Shown: positions 10,762 through 24,869 of the stretch, in pieces
Numbering within the stretch: the first letter of the stretch is position 1
How the letters are laid out: the number at the start of each line of letters is the position of its first letter
Source of the DNA: Desulfuromonas versatilis
GTDB lineage: Bacteria > Desulfobacterota > Desulfuromonadia > Desulfuromonadales > NIT-T3
Assembly (NCBI RefSeq): GCF_019704135.1
Contig: NZ_AP024355.1
Coordinates: 1,668,001 to 1,732,000, forward strand
Length of the DNA: 64,000 nt
Direction of reading: 5' to 3'
Position numbers and translations under genes: made by a program
The notes under the pieces: model-generated
The model's database searches: none
The model's input: the letters and a program-made list of their open reading frames with translations, nothing else
What the model was told of the DNA's origin: nothing

Positions 10762-11802
10762 ATGGAAATCCGTCAACTGATCGAGCAGCGTGAGTCACAG
10801 CTTCTTTCTGCTTCTGCATGTTTGAGCACCGCCAGTGTCGGCCGTAAAATTCCCGAACCTCCCTGTTCGATCAGGACTGCTTTTCAACATGATCGAGATC
10901 GTATTCTTCACAGCAAGGCTTTTCGACGGCTGAAACATAAAACCCAGGTTTTTCTGGCCCCGGAGGGGGATCATTACCGCACCCGCCTCACCCATACCCT
11001 GGAGGTGGCCCAGATCGCCCGAACCGTGGCGAGGGCTCTGGGGCTGAACGAGGATCTAACCGAAGCCATTTCCCTGGGCCATGACCTTGGACACACCCCC
11101 TTCGGCCATGCCGGCGAACGGGTACTCGACCAGTTGGTGCCGGGCGGTTTCCGGCATGTCCTGCAAAGTGCCCGGGTTGTGGAGGTTTTGGAGAAGGAAG
11201 GGCGCGGGCTCAATCTGACCGGCGAGGTCATCGACGGCATCCTCAAACATTCCAAGGGGCAGGGGCCCCTGTTGAGCAGCGACCCGGAAGTCATGGCCAG
11301 CACTCTCGAGGGGCGCATCGTGCGCCTGGCCGATATTATCGCCTACGTCAATCACGATCTGGATGATGCTCTGCGGGCCGGCCTTGTCGCCGCCGGGGAA
11401 GTCCCGGCCGGGATCCTCGATCTGCTGGGCCACAACCACTCGGGCCGGATCAATACCATGGTCCGGGATATGATCGAATGTTCCATGGCCGCGGGAGGCG
11501 ACCGGATACTTCTCTCCCCGGCGATCGAGCAGGCGGTAGGGGAGTTGCGGGACTGGTTGTTCTCCCATGTCTACAGGCATCCCTCGGTGCACGAGGACTT
11601 TTTCAAGGCATCACGGATCATCCGCGAACTGTTCGAGTTCTTCATGGCCAGCCCGCAGCTCCTCGATGCCCATGGGGGCCGGCGCCGGCCCGGCGATCAG
11701 GCGGAGGTTTCAGTGGCTGATTTCATCGCCGGGATGACCGATCGCTATGCCCTGAACCTTTACCACAAATTGTTTCTTCCCCAGCCCTGGAAAATCCTTT
11801 AA
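10762..11802 (+). CDS. dgt: dGTPase-like deoxynucleoside triphosphate triphosphohydrolase
   Basis: The enzyme removes the triphosphate from dNTPs, releasing the deoxynucleoside, and so adjusts nucleotide pools. The 346-residue product has the HD-superfamily metal motif: His in RTRLTHTLEV, HD in SLGHDLGHTPFGH, and a later Asp in ADIIAYVNHDLDDA. N-terminal DRDRILHSKAFRRLKHKTQVF is conserved in this subgroup. The length fits the shorter bacterial dGTPase-like subfamily. The start is ATG 10762 with GAGGGAG upstream. It appears to be monocistronic. Confidence 0.93.
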   Translation: MEIRQLIEQRESQLLSASACLSTASVGRKIPEPPCSIRTAFQHDRDRILHSKAFRRLKHKTQVFLAPEGDHYRTRLTHTLEVAQIARTVARALGLNEDLTEAISLGHDLGHTPFGHAGERVLDQLVPGGFRHVLQSARVVEVLEKEGRGLNLTGEVIDGILKHSKGQGPLLSSDPEVMASTLEGRIVRLADIIAYVNHDLDDALRAGLVAAGEVPAGILDLLGHNHSGRINTMVRDMIECSMAAGGDRILLSPAIEQAVGELRDWLFSHVYRHPSVHEDFFKASRIIRELFEFFMASPQLLDAHGGRRRPGDQAEVSVADFIAGMTDRYALNLYHKLFLPQPWKIL

Positions 11803-11839
11803 GTGGCCATAAGATCTCGGTTTTTGCTGGTGCAAATGC

Positions 11840-11868
11840 TTGACACTCCGCGCGGGCGTGTGTTAGCG
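11840..11868 (+). promoter_or_regulatory. Candidate sigma-70 promoter for the CheW/receiver operon
   Basis: A perfect TTGACA (11840-11845) lies 17 bases from TTAGCG (11863-11868), with TGTGT just before, about 60 bases ahead of the first CheW-like gene. The -10 match is poor, so the -35 box carries the evidence. Confidence 0.45.
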
Positions 11869-11926
11869 TTTAGCCGCTTTGCGCCGCCTTCGAAGTGGTC
11901 CCAACGTCCCCATCCCCGGTGAGGTA

Positions 11927-12376
11927 ATGGCCGATACGGTCGGGTTGAAACTGGTATTTCGAATTTCCGGAATAGGCTTTGCCCTGCCGATCGGGAGCCT
12001 GGTGGAAATCCGCGAAGAGGTCCAGGGGTGGCTCGACCGCTCGGAGGCCGCTCCTGAGCGGGGTCTGCTGGGCAGGCTGCCCCACCGGGGGGAGATGATT
12101 CCGGTGCGCGACCTGCGCATGGGATTCCGTCTGCCTCAGAGCGAACCCCAGCCTGGGGAGCTGTTGCTGGTCCTGGCCAAAGGGGTCCATCGATGGGGCA
12201 TACTGGCTGATGCCATCGAGGGCATTTTCCCCGATGCCGAATTCAGGGTCCATCCCTTGCCCTGGCTGCTCGCCTCGCAGGACTCCATGCCATATGGCCG
12301 GGTTGTCGTGCGTAAGGGCGAGCCTCTGGTGCTTTGCGAGCCCGATATGCTCGAAGCCTGCTGGGGTGCGCCATGA
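11927..12376 (+). CDS. CheW-like protein 1
   Basis: This 149-residue protein matches the CheW fold: a beta-rich start (LVFRISGIGFALPIGSLVEIRE), a central HRGEMIPVRDLRMGF segment equivalent to the conserved G-x-x-x-P-v-x-D-L of CheW, then LLVLAKGVHRWGILADAIEGI. CheW couples chemoreceptors to the kinase CheA, and CheW-like domains also sit in other scaffolds. ATG 11927 follows GAGG; the upstream ATG 11879 lacks a good site. It overlaps the next gene by 4 bases. No CheA or receptor gene is in the window, so its partner is unknown. Confidence 0.85.
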   Translation: MADTVGLKLVFRISGIGFALPIGSLVEIREEVQGWLDRSEAAPERGLLGRLPHRGEMIPVRDLRMGFRLPQSEPQPGELLLVLAKGVHRWGILADAIEGIFPDAEFRVHPLPWLLASQDSMPYGRVVVRKGEPLVLCEPDMLEACWGAP

Positions 12377-12825
12377 GGGGCAAGCTGGCTCTTCTGGCCC
12401 TGGACGAGGGATATTTTGCCCTGCCTGTCGAAGGGATAGTGCACATTGTCTCCTCACCCGAGGTGTTTCAACTGCCGTTGCTCCCCCCTGGGGTGGGCGG
12501 CGTGTTTCTTTACCAGGATCAGCTAACCCCACTGCTCGATCTTCGCTGTTTGTGGGGGCAGGATGCCGCGAGGCGCTCCGGCGCAGTCGCCTACACCGTG
12601 GTCTGCAGCTGCGAGGTCGGTCTGGTCGGGGTCCCGGTGGACCGGGTTTTGCATATTGTCGATCTTGATCCGGCGTTGGTCAAAACTGTGGCCGGGGAGC
12701 CTGCCGAGGTTCCTGCCGGGACCAGCAACCTGTTCGTCCACGGCGACCGGGAATTCCCGATTCTCAATGTGGATTCACTGCTAATTTCATTGCCACCGAA
12801 AACCATCACCCGGCGCTCCCAGTGA
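12373..12825 (+). CDS. CheW-like protein 2
   Basis: The 150-residue product is a second CheW-type domain: LLALDEGYFALPVEGIVHIV, then the conserved turn YQDQLTPLLDLRCLW, then GLVGVPVDRVLHIVDL. It starts at ATG 12373 within the ATGA overlap with the preceding gene, so the two are translationally coupled. It is followed directly by a receiver-domain protein. Two CheW-like adaptors plus one receiver without receptors or kinase suggest a specialised scaffold tied to a chemosensory or pili/polarity system elsewhere. That is inference. Confidence 0.85.
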   Translation: MRGKLALLALDEGYFALPVEGIVHIVSSPEVFQLPLLPPGVGGVFLYQDQLTPLLDLRCLWGQDAARRSGAVAYTVVCSCEVGLVGVPVDRVLHIVDLDPALVKTVAGEPAEVPAGTSNLFVHGDREFPILNVDSLLISLPPKTITRRSQ

Positions 12826-12845
12826 AGGGAGCCAAGGAGGCTTGG

Positions 12846-14522
12846 ATGAGCAAGAAACTGTTGTTAGCCGACGACAGTATCACAATTCAGAAAGTCATCG
12901 GGATCACCTTCGTCAACGAGGATTATGAGCTGACCGTTGTCGACAATGGTACGGCGGCGTTGGAAAAGGCCAGCGAGGTGCACCCCGACCTGATCCTTGC
13001 GGATGTGTTCATGCCGGGGAAAAACGGCTACGAGCTCTGCTCCGCCATCAAGCAGGACCCTGCGCTAGGCCGCACACCGGTGCTGCTGCTGGCTGGAACC
13101 TTCGAGCCCTTCGACGAGGAAAAGGCCGCGGCTGCGGGGGCCGACGGCTGGATTGCCAAGCCTTTTGAATCCCAGGCGCTTATCGACCGGGTTGAGCAGT
13201 TGCTTGCCAAGGCGGCTGAGCAGCCCGCCGTCCCTACGGCTCCAACTCCCGCCGCGGTCCCGGATGCCGAAGTCCCGGCCTCGGCGGCCCGGGCGGTCAA
13301 GTCTGATCTCTGGGAGGAAATCGAGGAGCAGGCCCCCTCTGCGGCCGCCGCCGATGCCGGGCAGGATGCCATCGCCTGGGACGAGGCCTTTGCCTCCGAG
13401 GGAGGTGCCGGGGAAGAGGCCGACGACATCTGGAGCGAGGTGACCTTCGAGGAGGAAGACCTGCTCGAAGAACCCGCTGCGCCCGCGATGGCCGGTGCGA
13501 TTCAAGCCCGGGGGGCGGCGCCGGCCGGGGTCGAGGCGACGCTGGAAGAGGCCTTTGCACCCGAAACCGAGGACCTGGACGATTTGATCTTCGAGGAGGA
13601 GCCTGAGGCTGGTGAGCCCGGGGAGATCGAGAGCGAGGAGGCGTTCATTTTCGAGGAAGTCGAGGGCCAGGTAGAGGCTGCCGAGGAGGAAAGCTTTATT
13701 TTCGACGAAGAGCCCCTGACGGCCGAGGCCGAGGAAGAGATCTTCATCCTCGAAGAGGAGCCGGAGGCCGTTGGCGAAGAGGAGCTTCTGGTCCTGGAGG
13801 ACGAGGATATCCTGCCTCTGGATGAGGAAGACATCCTGGAAGAGGTGGATCTCGAGCCCGCCGGGGCGGCGGTGGCTTCGGAGGTCACAGCATCCGCTGA
13901 CGCTTCCCTGGCCGATTTTGGCGAGGAGGACCTGCTGGTCGAAGAAGAAGAGTTGACCATCGGCGAAGACCTCTCCTCCGCCGGACTGGAAGAGGTGGTG
14001 GGTTTCGAGGAGCCGGCCGGTCTGGAAGAACCCTCCTTCGAAGCCGAAGAGCCGGTCGCCTTCGACGAACCGGTGGTCGATGCCGAAGCGCCGGTTGCCT
14101 TCGACGAACCGATGGTCGATGCCGAAGCGCCGGTTGCCTTCGATGAGCCGATGGTCGAGGTCGAAGCGCCGGTCGCCTTCGACGAACCGGTGGTCGAAGC
14201 CGAAGAACCGGTCGCTTTCGATGAGCCTGTGGTTGAAGCCGAGGAGGTGGCGGCCGTTGTTTCACCGGCTGTTTTCCCCGCCGCCGGCCAGGCCGGGGCC
14301 GCGCCTTCCGCTCCGGTCACTGCCGCAGCAGCCCAGGAGAAGGTGCAGGGCTTGAGCGAGGAGGAGTTGACCGAGATCGTCGAGCGGGTGGCCGGCAGCG
14401 TGATCGAGCGGCTGGCCGGGAGCATTTTGGAAAAGATCGCCTGGGAGGTTGTCCCCGATCTGGCCGAAAGCATGATCAAGGAGGAGATCCGCAAGATCAA
14501 GGAGATGGCCGGCCAAGCCTGA
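12846..14522 (+). CDS. Response regulator with long acidic repeat linker and conserved C-terminal helices
   Basis: The 558-residue protein starts with a canonical receiver ([13 protein letters not shown], phospho-acceptor D in [11 protein letters not shown], Lys in WIAKPFES). About 350 residues of Glu/Asp/Ala/Pro-rich low-complexity linker follow, including five tandem 13-residue copies of PVAFDEPxVxAEx (DNA 14052-14246). A helical C-terminal domain of about 50 residues ends the protein ([15 protein letters not shown], then [20 protein letters not shown]). Similar receiver/linker/helix proteins occur in deltaproteobacteria and may act as polar or motility hubs. ATG 12846 is favoured over GTG 12822 because AAGGAGG (12834-12840) sits 5 bases before it. 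There is no DNA-binding domain. Confidence 0.88.
   Translation: MSKKLLLADDSITIQKVIGITFVNEDYELTVVDNGTAALEKASEVHPDLILADVFMPGKNGYELCSAIKQDPALGRTPVLLLAGTFEPFDEEKAAAAGADGWIAKPFESQALIDRVEQLLAKAAEQPAVPTAPTPAAVPDAEVPASAARAVKSDLWEEIEEQAPSAAAADAGQDAIAWDEAFASEGGAGEEADDIWSEVTFEEEDLLEEPAAPAMAGAIQARGAAPAGVEATLEEAFAPETEDLDDLIFEEEPEAGEPGEIESEEAFIFEEVEGQVEAAEEESFIFDEEPLTAEAEEEIFILEEEPEAVGEEELLVLEDEDILPLDEEDILEEVDLEPAGAAVASEVTASADASLADFGEEDLLVEEEELTIGEDLSSAGLEEVVGFEEPAGLEEPSFEAEEPVAFDEPVVDAEAPVAFDEPMVDAEAPVAFDEPMVEVEAPVAFDEPVVEAEEPVAFDEPVVEAEEVAAVVSPAVFPAAGQAGAAPSAPVTAAAAQEKVQGLSEEELTEIVERVAGSVIERLAGSILEKIAWEVVPDLAESMIKEEIRKIKEMAGQA
14052..14246 (+). repeat. Five in-frame 39-bp tandem repeats
   Basis: Five consecutive 39-bp units, in frame, each encode PVAFDEP[V/M]V[D/E]xE[A/E] (units start at 14052, 14091, 14130, 14169 and 14208). 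Units differ by a few bases. They lie in the acidic linker of the response regulator and are a candidate site for copy-number variation between strains. Confidence 0.95.
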
Positions 14523-14557
14523 GGGCAGCCCGTACCTGGCTCACAGTATTGACGGAT

Positions 14558-14591
14558 GAAATGGGGATTGTTACAATCCCCATTTCTTTTT
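14558..14591 (+). terminator. Terminator after the response-regulator operon
   Basis: A perfect 13-bp stem (GAAATGGGGATTG, 14558-14570, with 14574-14586) and a 3-nt TTA loop are followed by TTTTT. It separates the CheW/receiver operon from valS. Confidence 0.9.
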
Positions 14592-14656
14592 GTGCAGATT
14601 TTTCAGCCGCATCCGCCGATGCGGTTTATCCAATTTTCCGGAAGGAAGCTGATTCC

Positions 14657-17314
<2,658 letters not shown>

Positions 17315-17320
17315 CAACGA

Positions 17321-17356
17321 AAAAAGCCGGGGCGATCGTAATCGCCCCGGCTTTTT
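17321..17356. terminator. Bidirectional terminator between valS and ptsP
   Basis: A perfect 16-bp stem (AAAAAGCCGGGGCGAT, 17321-17336, with 17341-17356) encloses loop CGTA. The A- and T-runs make it effective for both convergent genes. Confidence 0.95.
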
Positions 17357-17381
17357 AATTCTTTATCCTTCTCCCCGCCCT

Positions 17382-19715
17382 TTACCCCGACTTCTTCAAC
17401 TCCCGCTGCAGATAGGCGCGGATCTGCTGGCTGTCGGCCATGGCCAGGATCTCCTTGCTGGCCCGGCGGGCCTCGCGGGCCGAAATGGTTTTCAGCAGCG
17501 CCTTGGTACGGGGGATGAAGGGCGAGGGCATGGAGAATTCGCGGATCCCCATGCCGACCAGGGCCAGAAAGGTGATCGGGTCCGAGCCCATCTCGCCGCA
17601 CAGGCACAGCCCCTTCTCCAGTTTCTTCGCCACCCGGGTGACCTGCCGCAGGGCGCCCAGCACCGCCGGGTGCAGCGGGTCGTAATACTTGTTGACCAGG
17701 GGGTTGTTGCGATCCGCGGCGAGCATGTACTGGATCAGGTCGTTGGTCCCCAGAGCGAAAAAATCTACCTCCAGGGCCAGTTGCGGGGCGAGCATCACCG
17801 CCGCGGGCACCTCGATCATCACCCCCAGCGGGATCTCTTCGGCAAAGCCGACCCCTTCGCGCCGCAGGTTGGCCCGCGCTTCGGCGATCACCGCCTTGCA
17901 GGCGCGGATCTCCTCCAGGCTGGAGATCATCGGGAACAGCATCTTCACCGGGCCGTGCTGGCCGGCCATGAGTATCGCCTCGATCTGAGTGCGGAAAATA
18001 TCCCGGTTGTCGAGGGAAACCCGCACCGAGCGCCACCCCATGAAGGGGTTCTCCTCCCGGGGCGGGCTGAAGTAGGGCAGGGCCTTGTCGCCGCCGATAT
18101 CCAGGGTGCGGATGGTGACCGGCTGGCCGCCGAATCCCTCCACCACCCGGCGGTAGAGATGGTACTGTTCGTCCCGGTCGGGGAAGCTGGCCCGGGTCAT
18201 GTAGGGGAACTCGGTCCGATAGAGCCCGACCCCGTTGGCGCCGTTGCGCAGCGCCACGTCGATGTCGCTTATCAGGCCGATGTTGGCCCGCAGCACCACC
18301 CGGATCCCGTCGCTGGTCCGGCCCTGCTGCTCCCGGAATTCCTCGAGCTTGTGCTGCTCGCGGCTACAATCCTCCTCGAGTCGGTGATACTCCTCGATGA
18401 CCCGCTGGGTCGGCGCCACGTAGAGATACCCCGAGTTGGCGTCGAGGATCAGGTTCTCGTCGGGAACGACCTCCTTGAGCGCGCCGCGCACCGCGACCAG
18501 CGCCGGTATGCCCAGGGACTTGGCCATGATCACCGCGTGTGAGTTCTGCTCGCCCGCCTCGGTGACGATGCCGCGAATCTGTTCATGGTCCAGCGCCGCC
18601 ATATCCGAGGGGAGAATCTCCCTGGCGACCAGGATGCCCGGCCCCTTCAGGTGCAGCACATGACTTTCCTGCCCGGCGAGATTGGCCAGCAGGCGCCGGC
18701 CGATATCCTCCATGTCCGCGGCCCGCTCGCGCAGGTAAGGATCTTCCATGCGTTTGAAGGCGTCGATGTAGTCGCCGAAGATCTTCTTCAGCGCATAGGG
18801 GGCGCTGTGCCCGCTGTCGATCTCGCGATGGATCTTTTCCAGAACCCCCCGATCCTCGAGAATCATCAGGTGGGTGTGGAAGATGGCGGCATCGTCTTGG
18901 GAAAGGCGCTCGGCCACGCGTTTTTCCAGGAAGATGGTCTGGATGCGGGTTTTCTCGAGGGCCGCCTCGAGGCGCTCGCGCTCTTTGCCGACGTCGACCC
19001 CGGCTTCGTCGAGGATGTCGGTGAAGCCGAGTTTTTCGTCCATCACATGGGCCAGTCCGGAAACCACCCCGGGGTAGGCAACCCGGCCGCGCAGGGCTTT
19101 TTCCCGCACCTCGCCCGCGGGGCGGCTGTCGTTCAGGAACGATTTGCGGGTCTGCTCCAGTTCCCGGGCAAAGCGGCTGGTTTCCTCCTCTTTGAGGCGG
19201 ATGGAGTCGAGCAGGCGGGCGTTGACCACGATGGAGGAGACTTGAAAGGCGATGGTCGAGAGGGCGCTGATCTCCTCGCTGCTGAACTGGCGGGTGGCCT
19301 TGGTCTGGATGGCGATGACCCCGATGGGAGTCTTGCGGTCGAACAGGGGGATGCCGAGAAAGGAGTGGAAGCGTTCCTCACCGGTTTCCTTGAAATAGCG
19401 GTAGCGGGGGTGGCTCTGCGGTTCCTGGATGGCGACCACCCGGCGTTGCTCGGCGGCCAGGCCGGTGAGGCCCTCGCCGATCTTCAGGGCGACCTTGCCC
19501 ACCGCTCTGCGCGAAAGGCCCTTGCTCGCCCGCAGGCGCAGGGTCTCGCCGTCTTCCTCGATCAGGTAGATCGAGCATACCTCGGTACCCATCCGCTTGG
19601 CGACCAGGGTGACGATGTTGCGCAGGGTCTCGGTCAGGTCGTGTGACTGGAGGATGAGGGCGCTGATGTCCTCCAGGGTGGTTACACCGAGTTGATTGCT
19701 CGAACGCTGGGGCAT
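17382..19715 (-). CDS. ptsP: GAF-domain phosphoenolpyruvate-protein phosphotransferase (enzyme I-Ntr, PtsP)
   Basis: PtsP takes phosphate from PEP and passes it to an HPr-like protein (NPr) in the nitrogen-related PTS, a regulatory and not a sugar-transport cascade. The 777-residue protein has an N-terminal GAF domain (about 15-160), which in homologues senses nitrogen metabolites such as glutamine or 2-oxoglutarate. The enzyme I body follows, with phospho-His H393 in EQNSHAVIMAKSLGIPALV and the PEP-binding barrel ending in CGEMGSDP and LALVGMGIREFSM. The length fits. No ptsN or npr gene is in the window. Upstream lie a sigma-54 promoter and a terminator hairpin that could affect its expression. 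The ribosome-binding site before ATG 19715 is weak. Confidence 0.95.
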   Translation of the reverse strand: MPQRSSNQLGVTTLEDISALILQSHDLTETLRNIVTLVAKRMGTEVCSIYLIEEDGETLRLRASKGLSRRAVGKVALKIGEGLTGLAAEQRRVVAIQEPQSHPRYRYFKETGEERFHSFLGIPLFDRKTPIGVIAIQTKATRQFSSEEISALSTIAFQVSSIVVNARLLDSIRLKEEETSRFARELEQTRKSFLNDSRPAGEVREKALRGRVAYPGVVSGLAHVMDEKLGFTDILDEAGVDVGKERERLEAALEKTRIQTIFLEKRVAERLSQDDAAIFHTHLMILEDRGVLEKIHREIDSGHSAPYALKKIFGDYIDAFKRMEDPYLRERAADMEDIGRRLLANLAGQESHVLHLKGPGILVAREILPSDMAALDHEQIRGIVTEAGEQNSHAVIMAKSLGIPALVAVRGALKEVVPDENLILDANSGYLYVAPTQRVIEEYHRLEEDCSREQHKLEEFREQQGRTSDGIRVVLRANIGLISDIDVALRNGANGVGLYRTEFPYMTRASFPDRDEQYHLYRRVVEGFGGQPVTIRTLDIGGDKALPYFSPPREENPFMGWRSVRVSLDNRDIFRTQIEAILMAGQHGPVKMLFPMISSLEEIRACKAVIAEARANLRREGVGFAEEIPLGVMIEVPAAVMLAPQLALEVDFFALGTNDLIQYMLAADRNNPLVNKYYDPLHPAVLGALRQVTRVAKKLEKGLCLCGEMGSDPITFLALVGMGIREFSMPSPFIPRTKALLKTISAREARRASKEILAMADSQQIRAYLQRELKKSG

Positions 19716-19792
19716 GGAATCGGCCGATGAGTGAGGTTTTTCAGATAATTAACGGCCCTTATGTTAGCCGAAGCCGAGCCGATTTGCGACAT

Positions 19793-19832
19793 AAAAAAAC
19801 GCCGCCCGGGGGAGAGAGGTCCCGGTGCGGCG
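19793..19832 (-). terminator. Strong minus-strand terminator upstream of ptsP
   Basis: Read on the minus strand, CGCCGC-A-CCGGG pairs with CCCGGGCGGCG and is followed by seven Ts. The nearest gene start downstream is ptsP, 78 bases on. The terminator therefore ends either read-through from the sigma-54 activator gene, about 350 bases upstream, or a short transcript from the -24/-12 promoter at 19901-19916. Confidence 0.85.
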
Positions 19833-19890
19833 CAAAAGGGGTGGGGCAGGGTTCCGCTTGGAAAATTCTGCTTTAATCCCCGACAGATGT
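19793..19890 (-). ncRNA. Candidate sigma-54-dependent small RNA or attenuator leader (about 95 nt)
   Basis: The segment begins at the start site predicted from a -24/-12 promoter and ends at a strong intrinsic terminator, with no open frame of credible length between. It could be an independent small RNA, or a leader whose terminator controls read-through into ptsP. I do not recognise a known RNA family. The call rests only on promoter-terminator spacing. Confidence 0.4.
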
Positions 19891-19900
19891 CTTTTTATAT

Positions 19901-19916
19901 AGCAAGGTGTGTGCCA
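19901..19916 (-). promoter_or_regulatory. Sigma-54 (-24/-12) promoter
   Basis: The minus-strand sequence TGGCACACACCTTGCT matches the sigma-54 consensus TGGCAC-N5-TTGCW at every defined base, with the GG and GC pairs 12 bases apart. Transcription would start near 19890 and run towards ptsP. A gene for a sigma-54 activator lies directly upstream on the same strand. Confidence 0.75.
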
Positions 19917-20184
19917 GGGTTGAGGTTGCGGGCGAAAAGCCCTTGTTTCGCCCTTGAGGGGGCTTTGCAGGCCGCCGGCGCTCCGGCGGAAGGGGAGGTG
20001 GTGGGTCGTGGTTGACACAGTTCTGGGAGGGTTTTCCTCCAAAGGCGGGGTAGCCCATTGAATACGGCCTCTGGCGGGTGTGGCCCGCGTGGCACAGTCG
20101 GCGCGTGGCGGTGTGTCAGTGGTGGCTCGGTCGGGCGGCGAGATGCGCACCCGACACAGGTTGCTGCTGGCAATGGCGGAGAGG
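19917..20184. other. Structured intergenic region upstream of the sigma-54 promoter
   Basis: No gene is supported here. Three perfect inverted repeats stand out: GGGCGAAA/TTTCGCCC (19930-19937, 19946-19953), CCGCCGG/CCGGCGG (19972-19978, 19983-19989) and GGAGG/CCTCC (20026-20030, 20036-20040). The first lies just upstream of the -24 element and could be an activator site. The others could be RNA hairpins in the 3' tail of the upstream gene. Open frames crossing the region have low-complexity, non-homologous products. Confidence 0.5.
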
Positions 20185-22467
<2,283 letters not shown>

Positions 22468-22524
22468 GGGTGCTCCGGATGAAATGGTAGGAATTCGCTT
22501 CTATGGGATTCGCAGGTCGGGCTG

Positions 22525-22553
22525 ATTGTGTCAGTTGTGGCACTAGGTGTCAA
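22525..22553 (-). promoter_or_regulatory. Candidate sigma-70 promoter for the hydrogenase-like activator
   Basis: On the minus strand, TTGACA (22548-22553) and CACAAT (22525-22530) are spaced by exactly 17 bases, about 58 bases before the ATG. Confidence 0.6.
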
Positions 22554-22566
22554 CGTATACTTTTGG

Positions 22567-22670
22567 GGAGTTCGGAGCTGGTCGTTAGGAGTTGGCAGGA
22601 ATGTAGAAACGGGTAATTTCTGCTTGAGGGAGGGTAGAAAACTACCTGCGAACTCCCAGCTCCTAACTCC
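22567..22670. repeat. Foldback intergenic repeat supplying the oppF-like stop codon
   Basis: GGAGTTCGGAGCTGG (22567-22581) is nearly the reverse complement of CCAGCTCCTAACTCC (22656-22670; 14 of 15 positions). Related GGAGTT/GCAGG words lie inside each arm. The right arm contains the stop codon of the minus-strand ABC ATPase gene (22663-22665). It looks like a MITE-like or REP-like element, and copies elsewhere in the genome are expected. Confidence 0.6.
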
Positions 22671-23658
22671 TGTCTTTCCGAAACTTTCCTACCTCACCGC
22701 TGAAGTGACAGGCGGCGAGATGCCCGCCGCCTTTGTCCTCGAGGGGCGGATAGGCTTCCCTGCAGATCTCCCGGGCATAGGGGCAGCGGGGGTGAAAGTG
22801 GCAGCCGGTCGGCGGGTTGATGGGGGAGGGGACCTCCCCGCCGAGCAGTTTCCGGGGGCGGCGAAGGCTCGGATCGGGCACCGGCACGGCGTTGAGCAGC
22901 GCTTCGGTGTAGGGGTGGCGGGGGGCGCGGTAGAGTTCTTCCGCTTCGGAGAGTTCGACGATCCTCCCCAGGTACATGACCGCGACCCGGTCGCTGATGT
23001 GTTCGATGACCGAGAGGTCGTGGGCTATGAACAGGTAGGTCAGGCCGAACTGCTCCTGGATGTCCTGCAGCAGGTTGACCACCTGGGCCTGGATGGAAAG
23101 GTCGAGGGCGGAGACCGGTTCGTCGGCGATGATCAGGCTGGGGCGCACGGCCAGGGCGCGGGCGATGCCGATGCGCTGGCGCTGGCCGCCGGAAAATTCA
23201 TGGGGGTAGCGGCCCAGGTGCGCCTCGCCGAGGCCGACGGTTTCCAGAAGGCGCAGCACCTCGGCGCGCAGCTCCTCCCCCCGGGCAAGGCCGTGAATCT
23301 TCAGCGGCTCGCCGACGATGTCGCCGACCCGCATCCGCGGGTTCAGCGAGGAGTAGGGGTCCTGGAAGATCATCTGCATTTCGCGACGAATCGGCCGCAT
23401 CTGGCCCGGTGGCAGCGACAGGATCTGCTTGCCGCGAAACAGCACCTGGCCGGAGTCGGCGTCGAGCAGGCGCATGATCAGTTTGCCGGTGGTCGACTTG
23501 CCGCACCCCGATTCCCCAACCAGGCCCAGGGTTTCTCCGGGGAGCAGGGAGAAGGAGACCCCGTCCACGGCCCGAAGTCGGCGCCGGGCGCCTCCCAGGG
23601 GGCCGGGGGACACGGTGAAGGATTTGTGCAGGTCGTGGACCTCGAGCAGCGGTTCCAT
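22663..23658 (-). CDS. Peptide/nickel-type ABC transporter ATPase (OppF/DppF-like)
   Basis: The 331-residue ATPase has Walker A (GESGCGKST), the ABC signature (LSGGQ-type, [15 protein letters not shown]), Walker B ([12 protein letters not shown]) and the H-loop. The C-terminal oligopeptide-transporter extension has a [10 protein letters not shown]-type Cys cluster, the usual mark of OppD/OppF/DppD/DppF. These energise import of peptides or nickel through OppB/OppC-type permeases. ATG 23658 lies 1 base after the stop of the preceding ATPase gene, behind AAGGA; the upstream ATG lies inside that gene. No permease or binding protein is in the window. The last residues and the stop fall inside a foldback repeat, so the C-terminus may be altered relative to homologues. 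Confidence 0.93.
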   Translation of the reverse strand: MEPLLEVHDLHKSFTVSPGPLGGARRRLRAVDGVSFSLLPGETLGLVGESGCGKSTTGKLIMRLLDADSGQVLFRGKQILSLPPGQMRPIRREMQMIFQDPYSSLNPRMRVGDIVGEPLKIHGLARGEELRAEVLRLLETVGLGEAHLGRYPHEFSGGQRQRIGIARALAVRPSLIIADEPVSALDLSIQAQVVNLLQDIQEQFGLTYLFIAHDLSVIEHISDRVAVMYLGRIVELSEAEELYRAPRHPYTEALLNAVPVPDPSLRRPRKLLGGEVPSPINPPTGCHFHPRCPYAREICREAYPPLEDKGGGHLAACHFSGEVGKFRKDRS

Positions 23659-23659
23659 G

Positions 23660-24619
<960 letters not shown>

Positions 24620-24763
24620 GAGGCAGGTCCTTTGGGGGCTGGCAAGGTTTTTAAATTTACACACAATCAGGCAGCGGGTCAAGCCGTCGCAGGGGGCCAG
24701 AAATCCCCGGCGGCAACCTTGGGCAGCCGCCTCCAGCCCTGGGGGGATGCAAGTTCATGGCGG

Positions 24764-24792
24764 TTGACATCGCGCTGCAGAGGGGCGACAAT
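24764..24792 (+). promoter_or_regulatory. Candidate sigma-70 promoter for the solute-sensing kinase gene
   Basis: TTGACA (24764-24769) and GACAAT (24787-24792) are separated by 17 bases, 78 bases before the ATG. Confidence 0.6.
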
Positions 24793-24869
24793 CCAGCACA
24801 CTATGAATTTCAGATATTTCACCAATATTCGCCCCGTTAGGCGGGGCCGCCATCGCCGGTAACCCGACC

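Noticed and set aside
14052-14246. CRISPR-like array
   Set aside because: The repeats are contiguous, in frame and protein-coding, without unique spacers.
14558-14591. T-box or other leader riboswitch ahead of valS
   Set aside because: The only structure is a simple 13-bp hairpin with a T-run directly after the previous operon. There is no specifier loop or antiterminator sequence.
19833-20060. 6S RNA or other housekeeping RNA
   Set aside because: The region is rich in hairpins, but I could not fit it to the 6S central bubble, RNase P, SRP or tmRNA signatures.
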